The notes under the pieces are model-generated. The model was not told the origin of the DNA. It searched no databases and worked only from the letters and a program-made list of their open reading frames with translations. From positions 175,632 through 239,631 of the forward strand of contig NZ_SIJB01000029.1 of the NCBI RefSeq assembly GCF_009910845.1: 64,000 nucleotides of DNA, in the 5' to 3' direction. Position numbers and translations under genes: made by a program. This DNA comes from Chengkuizengella marina. GTDB lineage: Bacteria; Bacillota; Bacilli; Paenibacillales; KCTC-33759. Shown one piece after another: positions 7,964 to 14,975 of the stretch. Positions within the stretch are counted from its first letter, which is position 1. Each line of letters begins with the position of its first letter.

Positions 7964-9053
7964 ACTTGGAAGAGTGATTTTTGTATACATGATTTTATCT
8001 TTTGGTGTGAGTTTAATACTTGCAGTTTTTATAACATTATTACTTTTACAAATGGCTTATTTATTTAAAGATATGCCCCTATTTTCAAATATAATAGAAT
8101 CCTTTCGTGAATCTGTACTATATTCTTTTGGAATTGTTCCATATGTATTCTTGTCTATTTTCGTACTGATGCTTGTTTGTTTTTTAATTTTTAATTTCAT
8201 CATATTGGCACGACTTAACCAAATTAGTGCTGTGATAGGTAAACTTGCCAATGGCCATTTTGATATTGAAATTAAACAAAGTAGAGTGCTTAAAGCGAGT
8301 GGAATCATAGATGATTTAAATGAAATGAAAGAGCAACTATCATTAAGAATTGAGGAGGAAAAGAGAGCCGTTCAATCCAAAAATGAATTAGTTACAAATG
8401 TTTCTCACGACTTGCGAACGCCTTTAACTTCTATTATAGGTTACTTAGGATTAATTCAAAATGATCAATACAAGGATGAGGTAGAGCTAAGATATTATGT
8501 AGATATTGCATATGAGAAATCCATTCGATTGAATCGGATGGTCAATGACTTATTTGAGTTTACAAAAGTAAACAATAAGGATGTAATGATCAACTATCAG
8601 TCATTTAATCTCATTGAGCTGCTTAAACAGCTTTCAGCTCAATTTTTTCTTGAATTAAAACAAGCTAATATGGAAATATTCATTCATCATGAAGATGAGG
8701 GAGTTAATATTGATGCTGATCCAGACAAACTAATGAGAGTTTTTGAGAATTTAATTTCAAATGCAATTAAATATGGTAGTAATGGGAATAAAATTGACAT
8801 TATTGTAGTAAAAAAAGAAGAACAAGTTGTCGTTCATGTGAAAAATTACGGAGAGAAAATTCCCTCAAATGTTCTTCCTCATATTTTTGACAGATTGTAT
8901 CGGGGGGAAAAGTCACGTTCAGATCAAACAGGAGGAGCTGGATTAGGTTTAGCCATTGCCAAAGGAATTGTTGAATTACATCATGGAAAAATCAGTGTGA
9001 TAAGTAATGAAATGGAGACTGATTTTCAAGTGGAATTACCTATGACAACTTAA
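7953..9053 (+). CDS. VanS-like sensor histidine kinase
   Basis: A 366-residue membrane kinase. Two membrane segments (about residues 9-35 and 61-86) flank only about 25 extracytoplasmic residues, so the sensor loop is very short, as in kinases sensing lipid II or membrane-proximal signals. A HAMP-like linker follows, then the H-box NVSHDLRTPLTSIIGY with His152, a closing Asn box (NLISNAIKYG) and a glycine-rich ATP lid (GGAGLGLAIAKGI). The start is TTG, overlapping the regulator gene, with GGGGGGTGGG upstream. Motif and neighbours fit VanS; the inducer is unknown. Confidence 0.9.
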   Translation: MNRKLGRVIFVYMILSFGVSLILAVFITLLLLQMAYLFKDMPLFSNIIESFRESVLYSFGIVPYVFLSIFVLMLVCFLIFNFIILARLNQISAVIGKLANGHFDIEIKQSRVLKASGIIDDLNEMKEQLSLRIEEEKRAVQSKNELVTNVSHDLRTPLTSIIGYLGLIQNDQYKDEVELRYYVDIAYEKSIRLNRMVNDLFEFTKVNNKDVMINYQSFNLIELLKQLSAQFFLELKQANMEIFIHHEDEGVNIDADPDKLMRVFENLISNAIKYGSNGNKIDIIVVKKEEQVVVHVKNYGEKIPSNVLPHIFDRLYRGEKSRSDQTGGAGLGLAIAKGIVELHHGKISVISNEMETDFQVELPMTT

Positions 9054-9076
9054 CATATGAGTTATAGTCAAACTAA

Positions 9077-9103
9077 TGCCTGTTGAACAGGCACTTTTTT
9101 TTT
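9077..9103 (+). terminator. Terminator of the VanG-like cassette
   Basis: TGCCTG (9077-9082) pairs with CAGGCA (9088-9093) around a 5-nt loop, followed by a nine-T run. It lies 23 bp after the kinase stop and separates the cassette from nadE. Confidence 0.85.
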
Positions 9104-9205
9104 GTACATAAAAATCGTGTTTGTTCTTTGTTCATGGTAAAATATATATTAATAAGTTTATAAATATATAGATTATGTCTTATAACATTTTTGAGGTGAT
9201 GGATA

Positions 9206-10015
9206 ATGAGTATACAAAGAGAAATCATTGCTGCGTTAGGAGTTAAACCTGAAATTGATGTGGATGAGGAAATTCGCAAAAGAGTAAACTTCTTAAAGGA
9301 GTACATATTGCAGTCAAAAACAACAGGTCTTCTAATAGCCATTAGTGGTGGAGTAGATAGTGCTGTTACTACAGGCTTATGTAAAATGGCTACAGATGAG
9401 TTAGCCAAGGAAACAGGAAAACCTTATGAAACATTAGGCGTTTTTCAACCTTATGCTGAACAAGAAGATATCGAAGATAGTTATGCCGTTGCAAAAGCTT
9501 TTCAATTAGAATCAGTTACAGAAACAAATATTCAAGAAGCCGTAGATGAAATTGCTCTCGAAGTAGAATATGCATTAAAGAATATTGGAGATTCCAGACA
9601 TATAAGTATTAAAGGAAAAGGAAATGTGAAAGCAAGGACTCGTATGGTCATGCAATATGCTTTAGCTTTTGAAAGAAATTTACTTGTTGTAGGAACGGAT
9701 CATGCATCGGAAGCACTCACAGGATTTTTCACGAAATATGGGGACGGTGCAGTAGATATTACTCCTCTAAGTACGTTATCTAAAAGACAAGTTAGAATGT
9801 TGGCTAGCAAGCTAGGTGTACCGAAAACCGTTATTGAAAAAGCTCCTACAGCTGGTTTGTGGGCTGGTCAAACAGATGAAACAGAGTTAGGCATTACCTA
9901 CGAACATAACAGTGATTTTCTTGAAGGAAAAGAAGTAGATGCTAAAGTTAGAGAAAAATTGGAACAGTTATACAAAAATACTGAACATAAAAGAAATCTG
10001 ATTCCAGGAATTTAG
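9206..10015 (+). CDS. nadE: NH3-dependent NAD+ synthetase
   Basis: Amidates deamido-NAD with ammonia and ATP in the last step of NAD synthesis. At 269 residues it matches the short ammonia-dependent bacterial form; no glutaminase domain is present. The PP-loop motif AISGGVDSAVT lies near residue 46, and VVGTDHASEALTGFFTKYGDG and TAGLWAGQTDE are typical. The start ATG follows TGAGGTGATG. It is followed within 10 bp by acpS, probably on one transcript. Confidence 0.95.
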   Translation: MSIQREIIAALGVKPEIDVDEEIRKRVNFLKEYILQSKTTGLLIAISGGVDSAVTTGLCKMATDELAKETGKPYETLGVFQPYAEQEDIEDSYAVAKAFQLESVTETNIQEAVDEIALEVEYALKNIGDSRHISIKGKGNVKARTRMVMQYALAFERNLLVVGTDHASEALTGFFTKYGDGAVDITPLSTLSKRQVRMLASKLGVPKTVIEKAPTAGLWAGQTDETELGITYEHNSDFLEGKEVDAKVREKLEQLYKNTEHKRNLIPGI

Positions 10016-10022
10016 GTTGATT

Positions 10023-10415
10023 ATGATATATGGCATCGGTAATGATCTTATTGAAATATCAAGGGTAGAAAATGTCGTAAATAAAAATCATGGCAAAAAA
10101 TTTGTGAACCGCATTTTAACTCCCCAGGAAAAAAACATATATATGAAACGTGAAAAAAACAGAGTTGAATTTATCGCCGGAAGATTCGCAGCTAAGGAAG
10201 CAGTTGTAAAAGCACTTGGGTGTGGGATCGGTAAAAAAATTGGTTTTCAAGACATAAATATTGTCCCAGATGAATTAGGAAAACCAATATGTCATATTTC
10301 AGGGCAAATTTTAGAATTTTTTGGTATTTCATCCGAATCAAAAATACATATCAGCATTACACATAGTGTTACGATGGCAGCAGCATTTGTAGTAGTTGAA
10401 ATCTTGAATGATTAA
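10023..10415 (+). CDS. acpS: Holo-[acyl-carrier-protein] synthase
   Basis: Transfers 4'-phosphopantetheine from CoA to the acyl carrier protein. The 130-residue protein has the Mg-binding Asp in GIGNDLIEI and Glu in RFAAKEAVVKAL, and ends with ISITHS, all diagnostic of AcpS. An in-frame TTG lies 6 bp upstream, but the ATG gives the standard N-terminus (MIYGIGNDLIEI) and is preferred. It sits just downstream of nadE. Confidence 0.93.
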   Translation: MIYGIGNDLIEISRVENVVNKNHGKKFVNRILTPQEKNIYMKREKNRVEFIAGRFAAKEAVVKALGCGIGKKIGFQDINIVPDELGKPICHISGQILEFFGISSESKIHISITHSVTMAAAFVVVEILND

Positions 10416-10432
10416 TTTTACTGTCGGTGCAC

Positions 10433-10518
10433 AAAAACCATCCGAGGTTGAAGTGCCTCCATAAAGTTAGTCACAATCTAACATTGGAGATGCAGTTCAT
10501 GTCAAATGGATGGTTTTT
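10433..10518. terminator. Branched bidirectional terminator-like element
   Basis: A perfect 11-bp outer stem (AAAAACCATCC / GGATGGTTTTT) encloses 64 nt. Inside are two clean hairpins: GAGG/CCTC at 10444-10459 and GTTAG/CTAAC at 10466-10482. A third imperfect one (GAGATG/CATGTC) follows at about 10488-10503. It lies between the convergent acpS and cytochrome genes; the T run on each strand fits bidirectional termination. The loop structure is far more elaborate than termination requires. Confidence 0.65.
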
Positions 10519-10522
10519 AATG

Positions 10523-10864
10523 TTATTCCATTTCAGATAACCAATCGGATAGAATTTCAATGTTTTCTTCTTCTATAATACCCTCATAACCAGGCATATG
10601 AGTTTCTTCTTTTCCTTGAAGCAGTATACTTCTGATTTCTTCTTTTTCTAATCGAGAACCAACTTGCTGTAGGTTAGATAACGGCCCCATACGACCTTCT
10701 AAATCAGTGCCGTGACATGAAATGCATTGATTTTTTTTATAAATTTTATATTCTGATGAGTTTTTGTCCACAGTATCCGATTCAGATGTATTCTGAGCAC
10801 AAGCTGTTGTAAATATGAAAATGAGACTAAATGCAAAAAGCACAAAATTCCTATGGTTTGACAT
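10523..10864 (-). CDS. Membrane-anchored small cytochrome c (lipoprotein)
   Basis: A 113-residue lipoprotein: hydrophobic signal NFVLFAFSLIFIFTT followed by lipobox Cys (TTAC), a Ser/Asp-rich linker, then a single c-type heme domain with CISCHG and the axial Met in HMPGYEG. This resembles cytochrome c-551 (CccB-like) of Bacillales, an electron carrier on the outer membrane face. The frame is open further upstream, but the ATG at 10864 is preferred because it directly precedes the signal peptide and follows a GGGGG stretch. It may be unrelated to the nitrate genes beyond it. Confidence 0.85.
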   Translation of the reverse strand: MSNHRNFVLFAFSLIFIFTTACAQNTSESDTVDKNSSEYKIYKKNQCISCHGTDLEGRMGPLSNLQQVGSRLEKEEIRSILLQGKEETHMPGYEGIIEEENIEILSDWLSEME

Positions 10865-11006
10865 AAAATTGCCCCCAGACATTTTCTCAATATAGATCCT
10901 TTCCTTACTTTTAATCATAAATAAAAAGTGATAGGAGATCAAAGGACAAAGTGTGAAATATTTTGTCAAATCATATTTCCCGAGAAATAATTTTGTCAAA
11001 TAAAGG

Positions 11007-12020
11007 CTAATGAATCGCACGAATCCATTTATTATATTGTTTCCAAGCCAAACCTTGTTCCAAAACATGACGGGCATTGTAGATACCTTGTTCAATGGAG
11101 TCGACTTTATCTGCAATCCACAATCTCACTGCACTATTTAAAATAACCAAATTGTGAAATGGAAGTGGGGCGTTTCCTTTCAATACGTCTAACATTGTTG
11201 AAGTTTGTTTTTCAACTGTCCAACTCACTTCTGGGAGTTCGCACTGTAGTTCAAGTACCTCAGGATCAATGATGTACAAATCATGTTGTCCTTTTTCTAC
11301 AATTAAAGTTCTGGTCTGTTTTTCAATAGAAATGTCTTCCGAGCCTTCCATTCCCTGAATAATGATTCCTTTTTCAACACCTAAGTTGGTGAGCAGGTTA
11401 GCTATTTTTTCAAATATTGTACCGTGGAAGACACCGATAGCCATATAAGATGAATTAGAGAAGCGCAGACATTTTTCTACGGTATTAAACATAGTTCTTA
11501 ATCCTATTTCCTCTCTAATATTTCTTAGTTTTTCTAGTGGAGGGCACCATTTTTCAGTTTCAATAAACAAAACACCCCCTTCATCAGCACCTCTTAGAAG
11601 GTTTTTATTTGAAATATTACCGTCATTACATAATTCATTCATAACATCATATAAAGAAACTCCAAATTTAGGGGGTAGGGTTTTACTCCCATGTAATGTA
11701 ACTGGCAATCCACAGGCAGCTAATACAAATGAGGTAGGTACAGTTGCTAAAAATGAAGATTTTCTCCCATCATAAGGACCAGCGCAATCGATGCTGTTTT
11801 CCAAGGGAAACCTTAGGGAATGTAATTTACATACCTCAATGAATGCTTGAAGTTCCTCTAGAGATTCTATTTTTATACGTTCTGCAATGAGAAAGGCGCC
11901 AACTTGAGAAGGTGTAGCTCTTCCGTTTAAAATATTTTCAGCAGCTCTTAATGCCTCTTTATAAGATAAATCTTTAGCACTCCGTTTTCCTCTACCCACT
12001 TCCTTTAATAATGAAATCAT
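11007..12020 (-). CDS. TrpD2/YbiB-like protein of the anthranilate phosphoribosyltransferase family
   Basis: A 337-residue glycosyltransferase-family-3-fold protein. The helical N-terminal part (SYKEALRAAENILNGRATPSQVGAFLIAERIK) is characteristic. The PRPP-binding GTGGD of true TrpD is replaced by CAGPYDGRKSS, as in the YbiB/TrpD2 branch, whose studied members bind nucleic acid rather than make anthranilate nucleotide. It is downstream of the ANTAR antiterminator gene with a 15-bp gap, so the two form a unit divergent from narK. Nothing else tryptophan-related is nearby. A link to nitrate regulation is inferred from position only. Confidence 0.8.
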   Translation of the reverse strand: MISLLKEVGRGKRSAKDLSYKEALRAAENILNGRATPSQVGAFLIAERIKIESLEELQAFIEVCKLHSLRFPLENSIDCAGPYDGRKSSFLATVPTSFVLAACGLPVTLHGSKTLPPKFGVSLYDVMNELCNDGNISNKNLLRGADEGGVLFIETEKWCPPLEKLRNIREEIGLRTMFNTVEKCLRFSNSSYMAIGVFHGTIFEKIANLLTNLGVEKGIIIQGMEGSEDISIEKQTRTLIVEKGQHDLYIIDPEVLELQCELPEVSWTVEKQTSTMLDVLKGNAPLPFHNLVILNSAVRLWIADKVDSIEQGIYNARHVLEQGLAWKQYNKWIRAIH

Positions 12021-12035
12021 TTATTCCCCTCCCAA

Positions 12036-12632
12036 TTATTCATTAAGTAGTTGATGAACCTTAACGATTGAAATCGCTACATCTGCTATTCTCTTTCTAT
12101 CGTTCATAGCTTGTTTGCGTAAAAATTCATAGGCTTCTGCTTCAGAGATATTTTTCATCTTAGAAATAATTCCTTTTGCTTGTTCGATCCATTTTCGCTC
12201 CTCTAATTTAGACAATAATTGCTGACGTTCTTTTTTCCACTGTGTTTTTAGTTGGTGTTGATTAGCACAAAGATGAAAACTCCAATGCAATTCAGCTGGT
12301 TTCATTTGAGGAAAGATGATACCATCAATCCCTAAATTTAGTTTACATTCATTATTTTCTGAAGTATAAGAATCACACCACCAAATAAGAGGCACATCTT
12401 TTATAGATATAATCTTTTGGGACCACCCAAATAAATCAGATATCTTAACCCTTAAAATAACTGCATCAATGGGGTTTAAATCTTTCTTTTCAATATTTTT
12501 TTTTGTAGTAATGGATTGGACACGATAGCCTATTGTGTTTAATGTTTCAATGAAATTTGAAGTTGAATTCACTTTTTCCTCATCCATTTGTAACACATTT
12601 GAATCGTTGATGAGAAGAAAATACTGTAGCAT
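12036..12632 (-). CDS. ANTAR-domain antiterminator with degenerate receiver (NasR/NasT-like)
   Basis: A 198-residue RNA-binding regulator. The C-terminal ANTAR domain (about residues 140-196) reads KLEERKWIEQAKGIISKMKN, then AYEFLRKQAMNDRKRIADVA, with the typical KGIL-like and R-A-I spacing. The N-terminal half resembles a receiver domain, but the phosphoacceptor position falls in DAVILRVKIS, where Arg replaces Asp, so phosphorylation control is unlikely. ANTAR proteins bind paired hexaloop hairpins and stop terminator formation. Such hairpins lie in the two divergent leaders at 12.95 and 14.86 kb, the probable targets. The start follows GGGGGTA. Confidence 0.88.
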   Translation of the reverse strand: MLQYFLLINDSNVLQMDEEKVNSTSNFIETLNTIGYRVQSITTKKNIEKKDLNPIDAVILRVKISDLFGWSQKIISIKDVPLIWWCDSYTSENNECKLNLGIDGIIFPQMKPAELHWSFHLCANQHQLKTQWKKERQQLLSKLEERKWIEQAKGIISKMKNISEAEAYEFLRKQAMNDRKRIADVAISIVKVHQLLNE

Positions 12633-12815
12633 AAAAATACCCCCATCAAAGTTATTTTTTCTACTAAAATTGATTATTTTATTAAAAGGACAACTTTATG
12701 TCACATATACTAACATGAATTAGTTATAAATATAACATAGTTAGATGAAAAAAGTCTATGTCTTTCCTTTAAAAAACGAACAAAAATGAGTGAATTTTCT
12801 TTAATGTACGTTTTA

Positions 12816-12829
12816 AGAGAGCGTTTTCA
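12816..12829 (-). promoter_or_regulatory. cre-like (CcpA) site upstream of narK
   Basis: On the minus strand the sequence reads TGAAAACGCTCTCT, matching the CcpA consensus TGWAANCGNTNWCA at all but the last position. It lies about 80 bp upstream of the narK -35 element and about 185 bp upstream of the ANTAR gene start. It may add carbon control to nitrate genes; this is a motif match only. Confidence 0.4.
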
Positions 12830-12895
12830 AATGTTTTAAGAAGGATTAACTTCATAATTTCATATTTTAAATTAAATTTTATATTTATAAAAATG

Positions 12896-12935
12896 TGTGA
12901 ATTAAGTTGACATGGGTTTATAATTTAAATATAAT
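12896..12935 (+). promoter_or_regulatory. Sigma-A promoter of narK with overlapping TnrA/GlnR-like dyad
   Basis: TTGACA (12907-12912) and TATAAT (12930-12935) are separated by exactly 17 bp, a perfect sigma-A promoter. The 17-nt dyad TGTGAATTAAGTTGACA ends in the -35 box and fits the TGTNA-N7-TNACA skeleton of TnrA/GlnR sites. Overlap with the -35 suggests repression by a GlnR-type regulator under good nitrogen supply. The start of transcription would be near 12942. Confidence 0.7.
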
Positions 12936-12955
12936 AATTTTAAATAAAAACGTTT

Positions 12956-13051
12956 CAACACGAAGATGTGTTGAGTTGGCCAGCAGGCAAAGGTGCCTAC
13001 CTATAGAATGATCCTCTTTCGCAAGTTCATTCTATGGGTAGGTTTTGTTTT
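12956..13051 (+). ncRNA. ANTAR-responsive antitermination leader of narK
   Basis: Hairpin P1 is CAACAC/GTGTTG with a six-base loop GAAGAT. Eleven bases later P2 is AGGC/GCCT with loop AAAGGT, which has the A1 and G4 expected of ANTAR targets. P2 shares its 3' strand with the left arm of a 16-bp terminator stem (12996-13011 with 13027-13042) followed by a T-rich run. P2 and the terminator are therefore mutually exclusive, the logic of ANTAR antitermination. The P1 loop deviates from the usual A1. Confidence 0.85.
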
Positions 13052-13075
13052 TTAAAGACTTTTTAGGGTGATGTA

Positions 13076-13091
13076 GACACAATGGGGTGTC
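13076..13091 (+). ncRNA. Orphan ANTAR-type hexaloop hairpin downstream of the narK leader terminator
   Basis: GACAC/GTGTC with loop AATGGG (A1 and G4 present) lies after the terminator and about 46 bp before the narK start. The 19-nt stretch beginning here is identical to that at P1 of the nirB leader (14859). No second terminator follows it. It may be a spare binding site, a remnant of leader duplication, or a translational element. Confidence 0.6.
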
Positions 13092-13137
13092 TGTTTTATT
13101 TACAAATTGGAGAAAAATTGATGAGGGAGTGATTGGT

Positions 13138-14616
13138 ATGGATACTAAAACGGGCAACCCATACAAAGGAAATATTAAGGTTTTAATGTTAACAACTTTT
13201 GCATTTTTCATTACATTTGTCGTCTGGTTTAATATGGCCCCTTTTGTTGCTACTATTAAAGAAACTTTAAATTTGACGGATCAAGAAGTTGGAGTATTAC
13301 TAACCATGAACGTTGCTTTAACAATCCCAGCACGTGTTATTATAGGAATGTTAGTTGATCGATTTGGTCCTCGTAAAGTTTACTCATCTCTTATGGCAAT
13401 CATGAGTATACCTTGTTTTATGTTTGCACTAGGAGATAGTTTTGTTCAGCTTTTTATTGCCCGTACTTTACTTGCTATGATTGGAGCAGGTTTTGTCATT
13501 GGGATTCGTATGGTATCTGAATGGTTTCCTGCAAAACAAGTAGGGATTGCGGAAGGTATATATGGAGGATGGGGTAATTTTGGTTCTGCAGCAGCAGCTT
13601 TTACACTTCCATTAATCGCAGTTTACATTATGGAACAATTTTTTGGTTTGGAAAATGGTTGGAGATGGGCAATAGGATTCACTGGATTAGTCAGTTTGGC
13701 ATATTCTTTTATTTATTTTAAATCTGTGCAAGATACTCCTCCAGGTCGAGAATATAAACGTCCTAAACGCAGTGGTGCTTTGGAAGTTAGCAGTTATGGA
13801 GACATGATCTTTTTAATGGCGATGACATTGCCAATGTATGTCATTTTAGGGGTCCTTACATGGAAAGTGCAGGGGTTAGGATTAATTAATTCTGTTATAT
13901 CAGGTTTAATATATGGTTTACTAGCATTATTATTTGTTACAAATTGTTATAAAATATGGTCTGTAAACAAAGATCATATAAAAGAAGGTGTGCAAGAAAA
14001 AGAAAAGTATTCTTTCAAACAAGTAGCGATATTAGATCTAGCATATTTCTGTACGTTTGGTTCTGAATTAGCAGTTGTATCTATGCTGCCATTATTTTTC
14101 CTGACTACATTTAACCTTTCAGTAACACAGGCGGGGATGATTGCTTCAAGTTATGCATTTATGAACTTAGTGGCTCGTCCAAGTGGAGGATGGTTGAGTG
14201 ATAAATTTGGTCGTAAAAGAACTTTAACTATTTTAGTAGCTGGATTATCTATAACATATTTGTGCATGGGATTTGTTAATTCTAGTTGGTCGATCATTGG
14301 AGCTCTGGCTTTAACAATGACTTGTTCATTTTTCGTTCAAGCAGGTGAAGGGTCTGTATTTTCAATGGTGCCATTAGTTAAAAAGCGTTTAACCGGTCAG
14401 GTAGCAGGTATGGTTGGAGCCTATGGTAATGTAGGTGCGACTACGTTTTTAACCATTCTTACTTTTGTAAGTCCACAGGCGTTTTTTGTAGTCATCGGTA
14501 GTGCTTCTCTAGTCTGTTTCGCAGCATGTTTCTTCTTAAAAGAACCTGATGTTGAAGCGATAGAACAACAAGCAATGGAGATTGAAACAGTACCAGGTGA
14601 AAAGGTAGTTGCATAA
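13138..14616 (+). CDS. narK: Nitrate/nitrite transporter, NarK/NasA-type MFS protein
   Basis: A 492-residue major facilitator permease in the cytoplasmic membrane. The nitrate-porter signature region is visible (GIRMVSEWFPAKQVGIAEG, then GGWGNFG), as is the second-half equivalent (VARPSGGWLSDKFGRKRT, and GEGSVFSMVPLV). The frame is open upstream, but the ATG at 13138 directly follows GAGGGAG and gives the usual short cytoplasmic N-terminus. An extra hydrophobic pair sits mid-protein, so the topology may exceed 12 segments. It imports nitrate and/or exports nitrite for the NirBD and NasC enzymes downstream. Control is by the promoter, dyad and ANTAR leader described above. Confidence 0.9.
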   Translation: MDTKTGNPYKGNIKVLMLTTFAFFITFVVWFNMAPFVATIKETLNLTDQEVGVLLTMNVALTIPARVIIGMLVDRFGPRKVYSSLMAIMSIPCFMFALGDSFVQLFIARTLLAMIGAGFVIGIRMVSEWFPAKQVGIAEGIYGGWGNFGSAAAAFTLPLIAVYIMEQFFGLENGWRWAIGFTGLVSLAYSFIYFKSVQDTPPGREYKRPKRSGALEVSSYGDMIFLMAMTLPMYVILGVLTWKVQGLGLINSVISGLIYGLLALLFVTNCYKIWSVNKDHIKEGVQEKEKYSFKQVAILDLAYFCTFGSELAVVSMLPLFFLTTFNLSVTQAGMIASSYAFMNLVARPSGGWLSDKFGRKRTLTILVAGLSITYLCMGFVNSSWSIIGALALTMTCSFFVQAGEGSVFSMVPLVKKRLTGQVAGMVGAYGNVGATTFLTILTFVSPQAFFVVIGSASLVCFAACFFLKEPDVEAIEQQAMEIETVPGEKVVA

Positions 14617-14692
14617 TACATTACATCAATATAACACATAATGTTTCTTTTTTAATAAATATGAAATAATTCACTTCAAATCGTTTATATTA

Positions 14693-14732
14693 TGTCAATA
14701 AACTTGACATAAGACTTCAAAAGGCATATAAT
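14693..14732 (+). promoter_or_regulatory. Sigma-A promoter of nirB with overlapping TnrA/GlnR-like dyad
   Basis: TTGACA (14704-14709), a 17-bp spacer and TATAAT (14727-14732) form a second perfect sigma-A promoter. The dyad TGTCAATAAACTTGACA ends in the -35 box in exactly the same register as at narK, and its arms ATGTCAA/TTGACAT are a perfect inverted repeat. The twin layout implies shared nitrogen control of transporter and reductase. Transcription should start near 14739. Confidence 0.72.
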
Positions 14733-14744
14733 TGTGTTAACAAT

Positions 14745-14811
14745 AACAAAAACTCCTATCGGAGTTTCTCGGAGATGTAGTCGAGTCCTTCATTTAGAAG
14801 TAGTTTTTGTT
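14745..14811 (+). ncRNA. Branched (cloverleaf-like) RNA at the 5' end of the nirB leader
   Basis: A 10-bp closing stem (AACAAAAACT / AGTTTTTGTT) encloses three small hairpins in series: CTCC/GGAG with loop TATC, CTCG/CGAG with a 10-nt loop, and CTTC/GAAG with loop ATTTA. It begins about six bases after the predicted nirB start site, so it lies in the leader transcript. It also has a T5 run in its right arm and could end narK readthrough. It does not match tRNA or a riboswitch class that I recognise. Confidence 0.5.
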
Positions 14812-14858
14812 GAAACATTGAATTTGTTACCTTATAAATTCTTAATGTTATAACGAAT

Positions 14859-14939
14859 GACACAATGGGGTGTCTGTAAATGAAAGATGGCAACGAGGCC
14901 TATCTGATGTATAACTAAAACATCGGTAGGTCTCTTTTT
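14859..14939 (+). ncRNA. ANTAR-responsive antitermination leader of nirB
   Basis: P1 is GACAC/GTGTC with loop AATGGG. Eleven bases later P2 is GATGGC paired with GCC-T-ATC (one bulge) around loop AACGAG. Both loops have A1 and G4. The P2 loop and 3' strand overlap the left arm of the terminator stem (14895-14909 with 14921-14934), which is followed by five T. The layout mirrors the narK leader, including P1-P2 spacing, and fits the ANTAR protein encoded at 12036-12632. Confidence 0.88.
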
Positions 14940-14975
14940 GTTTACCTTTAACTATAAGGAAGGGGCGAGTGAATA

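Noticed and set aside
2647..9053. Ordinary vancomycin-resistance operon (vanA/B/D type)
   Set aside because: No VanH dehydrogenase, no VanX, and the ligase has the Lys-Tyr omega loop rather than the D-lactate type.
14745..14811. tRNA or tRNA-like gene
   Set aside because: The cloverleaf shape is suggestive, but arm lengths are wrong, there is no TTCRA loop, and no anticodon arm of 5 bp with a 7-nt loop.
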